Assembly (NCBI RefSeq): GCF_014851685.1
Contig: NZ_JACVAC010000013.1
Span: 62,001 to 126,000 of the forward strand
Direction: 5' to 3'
DNA: 64,000 nt
DNA from: Pseudomonas sp. PDM05
GTDB lineage: Bacteria; Pseudomonadota; Gammaproteobacteria; Pseudomonadales; Pseudomonadaceae
Both the position numbers and the translations under genes were made by a program. Positions 50,982 through 58,924 of the stretch are shown piece after piece; the first letter of the stretch is position 1, and every line of letters starts with the position of its first letter. The notes under the pieces are model-generated. The model was given only the letters and a program-made list of their open reading frames with translations. It was not told the DNA's origin and searched no databases.

Positions 50982-51796
50982 TCCCATTTCGGCGCGATAC
51001 CCTTGGGGCTGGTCAAGCGATGGCCACGCTCCAGGCCGGCAATCTGTGCCATGTCGGCGGCGCTCAAGGTCAGCTCCAGGGCCTTGAGGTTGCTTTCCAG
51101 GTTGGCGCGCTTGGTTGACGACGGGATCACTGCGTAACCCAATTGCATGGCCCAGGCCAGGGTGACCTGGGCTGCCGTGGCCTGATGGCGTTCGGCGATC
51201 TGTTGGATGACCGGGTCTTTCAGTACTTCACCATAGGCCAGGGTCATGTACGAAGTGATCTGAATGCCGTTGGCGCTGGCGAAATCCACCACTTTGCGGT
51301 TTTGCAGGTAGGGGTGAAGCTCGATCTGGTTGGTGGCGATGTGTTCGGCGCCAACCGCGGCAATCGCCTGTTTCATCAGCTCGACAGTGAAGTTGGAAAT
51401 GCCGATATGGCGCGTCAGCCCCAGGCGCTTGGCCTCCAGCAACTGGCCCATGAATTCGGCGACGGGTACTTGGTCTTCCGGCGACGGCCAGTGGATCAGG
51501 GTCAGGTCCAGGTGGTCGGTCTGCAGTTTGCGCAGGCTTTCGCGCAGGCTTGGAATCAGTTGGCCTTCAGCGAAATTGGCAATCCAGATCTTGCTGGTGA
51601 TGAACAGTTCATCACGCGGGATACCGCTGTCGGCAATCGCCTGGCCGACGTCGGCTTCGTTTTCGTAGATCTGCGCGGTGTCGATCACGCGGTAGCCCAG
51701 CTCCAGGCCGGTGCTCACGGAGTCGATCACCACCTTGCCTTGCAGGCGGAAGGTGCCAAGGCCGAAGGCCGGAACGGTTTGGGTAGGGACAGACAT
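50978..51796 (-). CDS. dkgB: Aldo/keto reductase, DkgB-like
   Basis: The product is 272 residues. The TIM-barrel motifs are GYRVIDTAQIYENEADVGQAI (Asp, Tyr of the tetrad), LFITSKIWIANF (Lys), LTLIHWPSP (His), and IPSSTKRANLESNLKAL (NADPH site). This plan and length fit 2,5-diketo-D-gluconate reductase B and related methylglyoxal/aldehyde reductases. It uses NADPH; the natural substrate may be any of several carbonyls. It overlaps the 3' end of the receiver-like gene by 4 bp. Confidence 0.87.
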   Translation of the reverse strand: MSVPTQTVPAFGLGTFRLQGKVVIDSVSTGLELGYRVIDTAQIYENEADVGQAIADSGIPRDELFITSKIWIANFAEGQLIPSLRESLRKLQTDHLDLTLIHWPSPEDQVPVAEFMGQLLEAKRLGLTRHIGISNFTVELMKQAIAAVGAEHIATNQIELHPYLQNRKVVDFASANGIQITSYMTLAYGEVLKDPVIQQIAERHQATAAQVTLAWAMQLGYAVIPSSTKRANLESNLKALELTLSAADMAQIAGLERGHRLTSPKGIAPKWD

Positions 51797-51945
51797 CAGT
51801 AACTCCTGAAGGGGGTGAACAGTAGCGTCGAGTATCTGCTGCTCACGCCTTCGGAAAAACCGTCGAATCTGAAAAGGAGTCTTTACCGCAGGTCACGAAT
51901 CCGACCGTGGGAGGGGGCGCCCTCCCATCGGTTGGCCGTCGTCTC

Positions 51946-53025
51946 TCAGTCGGTTCTGTTTTGCATGCGCAAACGCTCGGCCGCACTGCGCAACAGTTGC
52001 TCGGTGCCGTCCCAACCCAGGCAACCATCGGTCACCGATACGCCGTACTTCATCGACGCGCTCAGCGGCTGGCAGCCTTCGAACAGATGGCTTTCGAGCA
52101 TCATGCCCACCAGCGAGGTATCGCCCTGCAGGCGTTGTTCCAGCACCTCATTGAACACCGCCGGCTGGCGTAGCGGGTCTTTGCCGCTGTTGGCGTGGCT
52201 GCAATCGACCATGATCCGCGCCGCCACCTTGGACTTGGCCAGGTCGTGCTTCACCTGCGCGACGCTTTGCACATCGTAGTTCGGCCCACGGTGACCGCCG
52301 CGCAGCACCAGATGGGTATCGGGGTTGCCTGGGGTCTGGATGATCGCCGGGTGGCCCTGGCTGTCGACGCCGAAATGGCGGTGCGGGTGGGACGCCGAGC
52401 GCATCGCATCACAGGCAATCGCGACGCCGCCGTCGGTGCCGTTCTTGAAGCCCACGGGCATGCCCAGGCCGCTGGCCATTTCACGGTGGATCTGCGACTC
52501 GGTGGTGCGCGCACCAATCGCGACCCAACTGAGCAGGTCATCAAAGTAGCCGGCGGCCATGGGTTGCAGCAGCTCGGTGGCCACCGGCAGGCCCAGGCGC
52601 AACATTTCGCGCATCAGCTGGCGGGACAGGGTGAGGCCAGCGGCCATGTCATCGCTGCCATCCAGGTGCGGGTCGTAGGCCAGGCCTTTCCAGCCGATGG
52701 TGGTGCGCGGTTTTTCGACGTAGGCACGGATCACCAGCAGCATCTGGTCGCTGACATCCAAGGCCAGTTTCTTCAGGTTGCGAGCGTATTCCATGGCCGA
52801 TTCAGGGTCGTGGATCGAGCACGGGCCGACAATCACCAACAAGCGTGAGTCTTCGCCATTGAGGATGGCGCGCACGGCTTGGCGATGGTTGTGGACTTGT
52901 TCGTTGAGGAACGGACTGAGGGGCAACTGATGCTTGAGCTCAAGGGAGCTGGGCAGGCGCAGGGTCAGGGCTTCATTGGCGCTGGAAAGATCGGTGACAG
53001 GCAAAGCGGCGGTGGCAGAGTTCAT
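51946..53025 (-). CDS. 3-deoxy-7-phosphoheptulonate (DAHP) synthase, class I
   Basis: The product is 359 residues. It condenses phosphoenolpyruvate and erythrose 4-phosphate, the first step of the aromatic amino acid pathway. Signature stretches are LLVIVGPCSIHDPESAMEYARNL, RAYVEKPRTTIGWKG, VGFKNGTDGGVAIACDAM, VLRGGHRGPNYD and RIMVDCSHANSGKDP. It is of the AroF/AroG/AroH type. I chose the ATG at 53025; an in-frame TTG at 53031 is weaker. An aromatic-rich leader and a terminator lie upstream, so it is probably controlled by attenuation. Confidence 0.93.
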   Translation of the reverse strand: MNSATAALPVTDLSSANEALTLRLPSSLELKHQLPLSPFLNEQVHNHRQAVRAILNGEDSRLLVIVGPCSIHDPESAMEYARNLKKLALDVSDQMLLVIRAYVEKPRTTIGWKGLAYDPHLDGSDDMAAGLTLSRQLMREMLRLGLPVATELLQPMAAGYFDDLLSWVAIGARTTESQIHREMASGLGMPVGFKNGTDGGVAIACDAMRSASHPHRHFGVDSQGHPAIIQTPGNPDTHLVLRGGHRGPNYDVQSVAQVKHDLAKSKVAARIMVDCSHANSGKDPLRQPAVFNEVLEQRLQGDTSLVGMMLESHLFEGCQPLSASMKYGVSVTDGCLGWDGTEQLLRSAAERLRMQNRTD

Positions 53026-53073
53026 ATTCAAGGCTTCCTGGGCAAGCGGCGGGTTATTCCCGCACGCTTGGCC

Positions 53074-53226
53074 CTACTGGGGTGTTCGACAATTGGCCGT
53101 ATCGGCTACGTGTGTTGGCTTGCCACCAATAGGTGACCGATCGGAGGCGGCAGGCTGTCCCGAACGGAGCTTGCTAAATCGCCATGCAGTGGAAGTGTCG
53201 TAGCGGTAATAGGTGGCGTAGTTCAT
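53074..53226 (-). CDS. Aromatic-rich 50-codon ORF between attenuator and DAHP synthase
   Basis: Fifty codons from ATG 53226 to TAG 53074, preceded by AAAGGACACACGAC, a good Shine-Dalgarno sequence with proper spacing. The first 17 residues (MNYATYYRYDTSTAWRF) hold four Tyr, one Trp and one Phe. The rest is Pro/Ser/Ala/Arg-rich. It lies after the attenuator terminator and ends 48 bp before the DAHP synthase start. It could be a second leader peptide or a small protein. I have no homologue in mind that settles it. Confidence 0.6.
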   Translation of the reverse strand: MNYATYYRYDTSTAWRFSKLRSGQPAASDRSPIGGKPTHVADTANCRTPQ

Positions 53227-53269
53227 GTCGTGTGTCCTTTAAGTGTTCTTGCTGAATTTATAAGGGCCT

Positions 53270-53308
53270 GAAAAACAAAACCCCCGATCGGGGAGCCGAC
53301 CGGGGGTT
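53270..53308 (-). terminator. Attenuator terminator of the DAHP synthase leader
   Basis: On the minus strand AACCCCCGGTCGG pairs with CCGATCGGGGGTT (13 bp, one wobble) around the loop CTCC, then TTTTGTTTTT. It begins 51 nt after the stop codon of the leader peptide and 44 nt before the second small ORF. Confidence 0.9.
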
Positions 53309-53358
53309 AGATTTCTCTGGTAGGCGACCCCTTGAGTAGTGGGCGCCGATTTCAGGTA

Positions 53359-53493
53359 TCAGGCGCGCCAGTGGCTAAACCAATACCCAAAATAAAAGCT
53401 GACAGGTGCGCTCGAACCGTTCACGCGGGTAGCCGACACCAGGCGCGGGGCGCTGGCAGCAAGGCAAACCTGAGTGTGGGTGAGTTGCAACAT
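53359..53493 (-). CDS. Attenuation leader peptide, Phe/Tyr/Trp-rich
   Basis: Forty-four codons from ATG 53493 to TGA 53359, with GGAG 8 nt upstream. The C-terminal 12 residues contain seven aromatic residues (SFYFGYWFSHW: F, Y, F, Y, W, F, W). A strong terminator follows within 60 nt, and the operon's first enzyme is the entry step of aromatic synthesis. This is the classical attenuator layout: ribosome stalling at the aromatic codons when charged tRNAs are scarce would block the terminator. Confidence 0.85.
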   Translation of the reverse strand: MLQLTHTQVCLAASAPRLVSATRVNGSSAPVSFYFGYWFSHWRA

Positions 53494-53634
53494 GGTGTGT
53501 CTCCAAATGATGGGGGGAGCTTACTCGAGGCACGCAGGAGGATTCAATCAGTAATTTCTATGGCGCGGGGCTACCCACGGCTATTGGTCGAGATATGCTT
53601 GTCATACTTTGACAATGATTGCCGGGACGCGACC

Positions 53635-54384
53635 GTGACTGCCTTAACCCTTGCTGCTGCTCAATCCCTCTCTATCGCGGGCGACGTGCGGGCCAATCTG
53701 CAGCGGCACCTGACCTTTATGCGTGTGGCGGCGGAGCACGCCGTGCAGCTGTTGGTGTTTCCGGAGTTGTCGTTGACTGGCTATGAGCCGTGCTTGGCTG
53801 CCGAGCTGGCGATAACACCCGAGGACAAGTTGCTCGCACCGTTGCGTGAGATGGCGCGGGAGCTGCGATTGACCGCCGTGGTGGGGATGCCAATCCGCTT
53901 GGCACCTGAAGCGGGGGTGATGATCGGCGCATTGGTACTGGGGGCGGACGGCTCCCTGGCGGTGTACACCAAACAGCATCTGCACCCAGGCGAAGAAACC
54001 GCGTTTATTGCGGGGCAGGGCGGTGCGGTTTTGGAGTGGGCGGACGACGGGATTGCGTTGGCAGTTTGTGCAGACTTCTCCCACGCCAGTCATCCGCATG
54101 CTGCCGCTGAAGCGGGGGCGACGGTTTACGCCGCCGGTGTATTGATCAGCGAAGCAGGCTACGCAACGGACAGCACGTTGTTGCAAGGTTATGCCGCCAA
54201 ACATGGCTTGCTGGTGTTGATGGCCAATCATGGCGGCCCGTCCGGTGGCTATGTGTGTGCCGGTCGCAGTGCGATCTGGGCCGCTGGTGGTCGTTTGCTT
54301 GCTGCTGCGCCGGGCGTCGGTGACGCGCTGGTGCTTGCCCGGCGTGAGGGCGGGGAATGGGCTGGCCAAGTGGTGGTCGTGTAA
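53635..54384 (+). CDS. Carbon-nitrogen hydrolase (nitrilase superfamily)
   Basis: The product is 249 residues from a GTG at 53635. The catalytic triad is complete: Glu in LLVFPELSLTGYEP, Lys in VYTKQHLHPGEE, and Cys in IALAVCADFSHASHP. These enzymes hydrolyse amides or N-carbamoyl compounds. The start codon is chosen because TALTLAAAQ begins the conserved fold; no strong ribosome binding site is seen, so it is uncertain. The acetyltransferase gene starts at the next base after its stop, giving an operon. Confidence 0.83.
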   Translation: MTALTLAAAQSLSIAGDVRANLQRHLTFMRVAAEHAVQLLVFPELSLTGYEPCLAAELAITPEDKLLAPLREMARELRLTAVVGMPIRLAPEAGVMIGALVLGADGSLAVYTKQHLHPGEETAFIAGQGGAVLEWADDGIALAVCADFSHASHPHAAAEAGATVYAAGVLISEAGYATDSTLLQGYAAKHGLLVLMANHGGPSGGYVCAGRSAIWAAGGRLLAAAPGVGDALVLARREGGEWAGQVVVV

Positions 54385-54816
54385 ATGGCATTCCACCTGC
54401 GCGCAGCCACAGACCGCGACCTGCCGTTCGCACGAACGCTGACCCATGAGGCCATGGGCCGCTATTACACGCAGTACGGTTTGCTGTGGTCCAACGAGGG
54501 GTTTGATACGGCTTGGGCCGGCCGGGAAAACTGGCTGATCTGCCGTGACGACAGTGTCCTGGGTTTTATCAGCCTGAGCCGAGACAGCCGGGCACTGTAT
54601 ATCCGCGAACTGCATTTGCTCGAAGATTGTCGCCGGCAGGGTGCAGGGAGTTGGGTGCTGGAGCAGATGGCTCTCAAGGCATGCGGGCAGGGTTTGTTGC
54701 GTTTGACTGTGTTCAAGACCAACCCGGCAAGAGGGCTGTATCAGCGCATGGGGCTGAGTATCGTCGGTGAGGAAGACTGCTTTTGGCGCATGGAGCGCAC
54801 CTGTCGATCAAGCTAA
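54385..54816 (+). CDS. GNAT family N-acetyltransferase
   Basis: The product is 143 residues. The acetyl-CoA site is in LYIRELHLLEDCRRQGAGSWVLEQM (motif A, Q/RxxGxG/A). TVFKTNPARGLYQRMGLSIVGEED is motif B. It begins directly after the stop of the nitrilase-family gene, without a gap, so translation is coupled. The acceptor amine is unknown. Confidence 0.85.
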   Translation: MAFHLRAATDRDLPFARTLTHEAMGRYYTQYGLLWSNEGFDTAWAGRENWLICRDDSVLGFISLSRDSRALYIRELHLLEDCRRQGAGSWVLEQMALKACGQGLLRLTVFKTNPARGLYQRMGLSIVGEEDCFWRMERTCRSS

Positions 54817-54850
54817 CCCTGCACTGAATCCTAATAAGCGCATACTGGCT

Positions 54851-55090
54851 TCAGGAGACGATTTCCTGATCGTTGTTTTGGCCATCAGCCTCAGAAAGGA
54901 TGATCCCTTCTTTCATGCCCAGAAGGACCGCTACCTTGTGGGCTTCTCCACGTCGTCCCTTTTTGCGCCCAGCGAGCACTTGATAGGTGGTTGCCGGATC
55001 AACGCCATGTTCTCGGGCGAACGCTTGCACTGACTTTCCTTGGTGTTCTAGCCAGGCCTTGGCTTGTGCAGCAGTACGGATTCCGGGCAT
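54851..55090 (-). CDS. Small HTH DNA-binding protein (divergent partner)
   Basis: The product is 79 residues. A helix-turn-helix spans about 8-55 (AKAWLEHQGKSVQAFAREHGVDPATTYQVLAGRKKGRRGEAHKVAVLLGM). The motif AFAREHGVDPATTYQVLAGR is the recognition region, followed by an acidic tail. It resembles small phage-derived or Cro-like regulators. No ribosome binding site precedes the ATG, so it may be leaderless. It is divergent from another HTH gene, with short operator-like repeats between them. Confidence 0.68.
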   Translation of the reverse strand: MPGIRTAAQAKAWLEHQGKSVQAFAREHGVDPATTYQVLAGRKKGRRGEAHKVAVLLGMKEGIILSEADGQNNDQEIVS

Positions 55091-55171
55091 AGTTCAAAAC
55101 CGTTCAAGTTTGTTTAATAAAGAGATGATGTGTCACCTCTTGAGGTGTGCAAAATAGGATCATACATCCAA
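55091..55171. promoter_or_regulatory. Operator-like repeats between divergent HTH genes
   Basis: GTTCAA occurs at 55092 and 55102, exactly 10 bp apart on one face of the helix. CACCTC-TT-GAGGTG at 55134-55147 is a perfect 6-bp inverted repeat. Together they resemble a Cro/CI-type switch region. Confidence 0.5.
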
Positions 55172-55537
55172 ATGAGTGGAATCGGTTCGCGTTTGAGGCA
55201 AGAAAGAGAGCGACTTGGCCTGTCGCAAAAAGTTTTTGGTGAAATAGGAGGCGTTGAAGCCAACGCACAAGGCAAGTATGAAAGTGGCGGGCGGGCGCCC
55301 AAAGCCGACTACCTCTCCAGGGTTGCCGAGCGAGGTGTGGATATTCTGTTCGTGTTGACAGGCAGTCCCACGCCGATTCAATTGGACCAATTGAGTCAAG
55401 TTGAAGAGAAAGTGTTGGTCGATTACCGCTCAATGCTCAAGGAAGACCAGGATGCAATCCGCCGCCTGACGTCGACCCTGGCTGAGCATTCAGCCTCGCT
55501 GAATGGCAAGGCCAAGCCGCAGCACCGGGATTCCTGA
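55172..55537 (+). CDS. XRE-family regulator, phage-repressor-like
   Basis: The product is 121 residues from the ATG at 55172. The N-terminus is a classical helix-turn-helix (IGSRLRQERERLGLSQKVFGEIGGVEANAQGKYESGGRAPKADYLSRVAERGVDILFVLTG). The C-terminal 45 residues are a short helical tail with no peptidase domain, so it is not a LexA-type cleavable repressor. No Shine-Dalgarno is seen. Such regulators recur in Pseudomonas in prophage and tailocin loci, but none lies here. It is 150 bp before gacA. Confidence 0.72.
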   Translation: MSGIGSRLRQERERLGLSQKVFGEIGGVEANAQGKYESGGRAPKADYLSRVAERGVDILFVLTGSPTPIQLDQLSQVEEKVLVDYRSMLKEDQDAIRRLTSTLAEHSASLNGKAKPQHRDS

Positions 55538-55688
55538 GCCTTTCCCCCGCAAACCCGGGCGTTCGCTGTTTGGCGGACGACTGCCGTGTACCCAAACTCT
55601 ATATATATGACGCGTGTAGCTAGGTCTGCGCCTTGGTTTTTTGCTAAGGTGTTCAGCAACCTATAAGACCATATCGCGAGGTGTCTGC

Positions 55689-56330
55689 TTGATTAGGGTG
55701 CTAGTAGTCGATGACCATGATCTCGTTCGTACAGGCATTACACGAATGCTGGCTGACATCGATGGCCTGCAAGTAGTCGGCCAGGCCGAGTCCGGGGAAG
55801 AGTCCCTGATCAAGGCTCGGGAGTTGAAACCCGATGTGGTGTTGATGGACGTCAAGATGCCTGGCATCGGCGGTCTTGGCGCCACGACCAAATTGTTGCG
55901 CAGCCATCCGGACATCAAGGTCGTGGTGGTGACGGTGTGTGAGGAAGATCCGTTTCCGACCCGTTTGCTACAGGCGGGGGCGGCGGGTTACCTGACCAAG
56001 GGCGCCGGCCTGGCCGAGATGGTGCAAGCCATTCGCCTGGTGTTTGCCGGCCAGCGTTACATCAGCCCGCAGATCGCCCAGCAGTTGGCGATCAAATCCT
56101 TCCAGCCGGTCAGCGATTCGCCGTTCGATGCGCTGTCTGAGCGGGAAATCCAGATCGCCTTGATGATCGTCGGTTGCCAGAAGGTGCAGACGATTTCCGA
56201 CAAGCTGTGCCTGTCGCCCAAGACCGTCAACACCTACCGCTATCGCATTTTCGAGAAGCTCGCCATCAGCAGTGATGTTGAACTGACCCTGCTCGCAGTG
56301 CGCCACGGCATGGTGGACGCCAGCGCCTGA
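55689..56330 (+). CDS. gacA: Response regulator GacA
   Basis: The product is 213 residues from a TTG start at 55689 (GAGG 8 nt upstream); the N-terminus L/M-IRVLVVDDHDLVRTGITRML is GacA. Receiver with Asp54 (VVLMDVKMPG); LuxR-type helix-turn-helix at about 145-205 (LSEREIQIALMIVGCQKVQTISDKLCLSPKTVNTYRYRIFEKL). With the sensor GacS, encoded elsewhere, it activates the small RNAs rsmX/Y/Z, which titrate RsmA and switch on secondary metabolism. The gene is followed by uvrC after 1 nt, the typical pseudomonad arrangement. Confidence 0.96.
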   Translation: MIRVLVVDDHDLVRTGITRMLADIDGLQVVGQAESGEESLIKARELKPDVVLMDVKMPGIGGLGATTKLLRSHPDIKVVVVTVCEEDPFPTRLLQAGAAGYLTKGAGLAEMVQAIRLVFAGQRYISPQIAQQLAIKSFQPVSDSPFDALSEREIQIALMIVGCQKVQTISDKLCLSPKTVNTYRYRIFEKLAISSDVELTLLAVRHGMVDASA

Positions 56331-56331
56331 C

Positions 56332-58155
56332 ATGACCACGCCGTTCGATCCGAGTGCCTTTCTCTCAACCTGCAGTGGTCGCCCCGGCGTGTACCGCATG
56401 TTCGACAGCGAGGCGCGCCTGCTTTACGTCGGTAAAGCCAAGAACCTGAAAAACCGTCTGGCGAGCTACTTTCGCAAGAGCGGCCTTGCGCCCAAGACAG
56501 CAGCGTTGGTCGCCCGCATCGCCCAGGTCGAAACCACCATCACCGCCAATGAAACCGAAGCGCTGTTGCTTGAGCAGACGCTGATCAAGGAATGGCGGCC
56601 GCCCTACAACATCCTGCTGCGTGACGACAAATCCTACCCCTACGTATTTTTGTCCGACGGCAACTTCCCACGCCTGAGCATTCACCGCGGTGCGAAAAAG
56701 CAGAAGGGCAAGTATTTCGGGCCGTACCCCAGCGCCGGGGCGATTCGTGAAAGCCTGAGCTTGCTGCAAAAGACCTTTTTTGTGCGCCAGTGCGAAGACA
56801 GCTTCTACAAGAACCGCACCCGGCCGTGCCTGCAATACCAGATCAAGCGCTGCAAGGCGCCTTGCGTGGGGTTGGTGGAGCCGGCCGAGTACGCCGAAGA
56901 TGTACGCCATTCGGTGATGTTCCTTGAAGGACGCAGCAATGCGCTCACCGACGAGCTGTCCGCCGCCATGGAGCAGGCCGCCAGCACCCTGGATTTTGAG
57001 CGCGCCGCCGAGTTGCGTGACCAGATCTCCCTGCTGCGTCGCGTGCAGGACCAGCAAAGCATGGAAGGCGGCACTGGTGACGTCGACGTGATCGCTGCCT
57101 TCGTCAACCCCGGTGGCGCCTGTGTGCACCTGATCAGCGTGCGCGGTGGGCGTGTGCTGGGCAGCAAGAATTTCTTCCCGCAGACCGGTATCGATGAGGA
57201 AGTGGCCGAAGTCATGGCCGCGTTCCTTGGCCAGTACTACGTCAGTAGCCCCGAACGCGACTTGCCGTCCGAGCTGATCGTCAACGTGGTGCACGAAGAC
57301 TTCCCGACACTGATCGAGGCGATCCACGAACTGCGCGGCCGTGAGCTCGACATCAGCCACCGTGTACGCGGTACCCGCGCGCGCTGGCAGCAGTTGGCGG
57401 TGACCAATGCCGAACAGGCCCTGGGCGCGCGCCTGGCCAATCGACAGCACGTCGCCGCACGTTTCGATGCGCTGGCCGAAGTCCTCAACCTGGACGAGCC
57501 ACCACAGCGCCTGGAGTGCTACGACATCAGCCACTCCAGCGGCGAGGCCACCGTGGCGTCCTGCGTGGTGTTCGGGCCGGAAGGGCCGATCAAGTCCGAC
57601 TACCGGCGCTACAACATCGAAGGCGTCACCGCCGGTGATGACTACGCCGCCATGCACCAGGCCCTGACGCGGCGCTTCAGCAAATTGAAGGACGGCGAGG
57701 GCAAACTGCCGGACATCCTGCTGGTGGACGGTGGCAAGGGCCAGTTGTCCATGGCCCGTGACGTGCTCAACGAGTTGGCGGTGCCTGACCTGATCCTGCT
57801 CGGCGTGGCCAAGGGCGCCACACGCAAGGCCGGTTTCGAAACGTTGTACTTGAATGATGCCGCCCATGAGTTCACTTTGAAGGGCGACTCACCCGCGTTG
57901 CACCTGATCCAGCAAATCCGCGACGAAGCCCACCGTTTCGCCATTACCGGGCACCGTGCCCGCCGTGGTAAAACCCGGCGAACCTCAACCCTGGAAGGGG
58001 TTGCGGGGGTCGGCCCGACGCGACGTCGCGACTTGCTTAAACATTTTGGTGGCTTGCAGGAGCTATCCCGTGCCAGCATTGACGAAATAGCCAAAGCTCC
58101 CGGTATCAGTAAAAAGCTCGCTGAGTTGATTTATGCGAATCTGCATAGCGAATAG
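56332..58155 (+). CDS. uvrC: Excinuclease ABC subunit C
   Basis: The product is 607 residues, full family length. It has an N-terminal GIY-YIG nuclease (GVYRMFDSEARLLYVGKAKNLKNRLASYF), a central UVR helical segment (EQAASTLDFERAAELRDQISLLRRVQDQQ), the RNase H-like second nuclease (ECYDISHSSGEATVASCVVF; ILLVDGGKGQLSMARDVLNEL) and a C-terminal helix-hairpin-helix pair (LEGVAGVGPTRRRDLLKHFGGLQELSRASIDEIAKAPGISKKLAELI). It cuts the damaged strand on both sides of the lesion held by UvrB. It is cotranscribed with gacA. Confidence 0.96.
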   Translation: MTTPFDPSAFLSTCSGRPGVYRMFDSEARLLYVGKAKNLKNRLASYFRKSGLAPKTAALVARIAQVETTITANETEALLLEQTLIKEWRPPYNILLRDDKSYPYVFLSDGNFPRLSIHRGAKKQKGKYFGPYPSAGAIRESLSLLQKTFFVRQCEDSFYKNRTRPCLQYQIKRCKAPCVGLVEPAEYAEDVRHSVMFLEGRSNALTDELSAAMEQAASTLDFERAAELRDQISLLRRVQDQQSMEGGTGDVDVIAAFVNPGGACVHLISVRGGRVLGSKNFFPQTGIDEEVAEVMAAFLGQYYVSSPERDLPSELIVNVVHEDFPTLIEAIHELRGRELDISHRVRGTRARWQQLAVTNAEQALGARLANRQHVAARFDALAEVLNLDEPPQRLECYDISHSSGEATVASCVVFGPEGPIKSDYRRYNIEGVTAGDDYAAMHQALTRRFSKLKDGEGKLPDILLVDGGKGQLSMARDVLNELAVPDLILLGVAKGATRKAGFETLYLNDAAHEFTLKGDSPALHLIQQIRDEAHRFAITGHRARRGKTRRTSTLEGVAGVGPTRRRDLLKHFGGLQELSRASIDEIAKAPGISKKLAELIYANLHSE

Positions 58156-58187
58156 AATGCCTTTCCACCTCGTAGCCAGTTGTGCCG

Positions 58188-58748
58188 ATGAATATCCCTA
58201 ATCTGATCACCGTTCTACGCGTCCTGCTTATTCCGATTTTCATTCTGTTGTTCTATTTGCCGTACGAATGGAGCTATGCCGCATCCAGTTCGGTATTCGC
58301 CTTTGCGGCCGCCACCGACTGGCTCGACGGCTACCTGGCGCGCCGCCTGGAGCAAAGCACGCCATTCGGTGCCTTCCTCGATCCGGTGGCCGACAAACTG
58401 ATGGTGGCGGTGGCGCTGGTCTTGCTGGTGCAGGAACATGGCAACCTGTGGCTGACCCTGCCGGCCGCCGTGATCATCGGCCGCGAGATCGTCGTCTCGG
58501 CCCTGCGCGAATGGATGGCCGAAATCGGCGCCCGCGCCCACGTCGCGGTGTCCAACATGGGCAAGTGGAAAACCGCCGCGCAGATGCTCGCGCTGGTCAT
58601 CCTGCTGGCCAACCCATCGGACTTCTCCTTCTGGGTGCTGACTGGCTACGCCCTGCTGCTGATCGCGGCGGGCCTGACGTTGTGGTCCATGCTCCAGTAT
58701 TTACGCGCCGCCTGGCCTCATCTGCGCACCACTGTTGAAAAGAAATAA
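58188..58748 (+). CDS. pgsA: Phosphatidylglycerophosphate synthase PgsA
   Basis: The product is 186 residues with about five membrane helices. The CDP-alcohol phosphotransferase motif is present: DWLDGYLARRLEQSTPFGAFLDPVADK. It makes phosphatidylglycerol phosphate from CDP-diacylglycerol and glycerol 3-phosphate, the committed step of acidic phospholipid synthesis. I chose the ATG at 58188 (MNIPNLITVLRVLLIPIF); a GTG 6 nt upstream is the alternative. It follows uvrC by about 30 nt, and the tRNA-Gly gene follows it. Confidence 0.93.
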   Translation: MNIPNLITVLRVLLIPIFILLFYLPYEWSYAASSSVFAFAAATDWLDGYLARRLEQSTPFGAFLDPVADKLMVAVALVLLVQEHGNLWLTLPAAVIIGREIVVSALREWMAEIGARAHVAVSNMGKWKTAAQMLALVILLANPSDFSFWVLTGYALLLIAAGLTLWSMLQYLRAAWPHLRTTVEKK

Positions 58749-58768
58749 AACTTTTTTGAATCAAGAGG

Positions 58769-58796
58769 TTGACGGGCTTCAAGAATTCTATAGAAT
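58769..58796 (+). promoter_or_regulatory. Sigma-70-type promoter of the tRNA-Gly gene
   Basis: TTGACG (58769-58774) and TAGAAT (58791-58796) are separated by 16 bp. Transcription would start about 6 nt before the tRNA. GC-rich DNA follows (TGCGCA). Confidence 0.7.
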
Positions 58797-58808
58797 GCGC
58801 ATCACCAA

Positions 58809-58884
<76 letters not shown>

Positions 58885-58896
58885 AGCATTATGAAG

Positions 58897-58924
58897 AAGC
58901 CACTCAAACGAGTGGCTTTTTTTT
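58897..58924 (+). terminator. Intrinsic terminator after the tRNA
   Basis: GCCACTC pairs with GAGTGGC around AAAC, followed by eight T. It lies 13 nt after the tRNA end, so the tRNA forms a transcript by itself or with pgsA. Confidence 0.92.

Noticed and set aside
53332..53634. N-terminal extension of the nitrilase-family protein by about 100 residues
   Set aside because: The extension runs antisense through the leader peptide of the DAHP synthase, has no conserved residues, and the conserved hydrolase fold starts at the GTG at 53635.
56365..57867. Antisense open frame of 500 codons in uvrC
   Set aside because: UvrC motifs are complete on the plus strand; the opposite frame has no recognisable feature or ribosome binding site.
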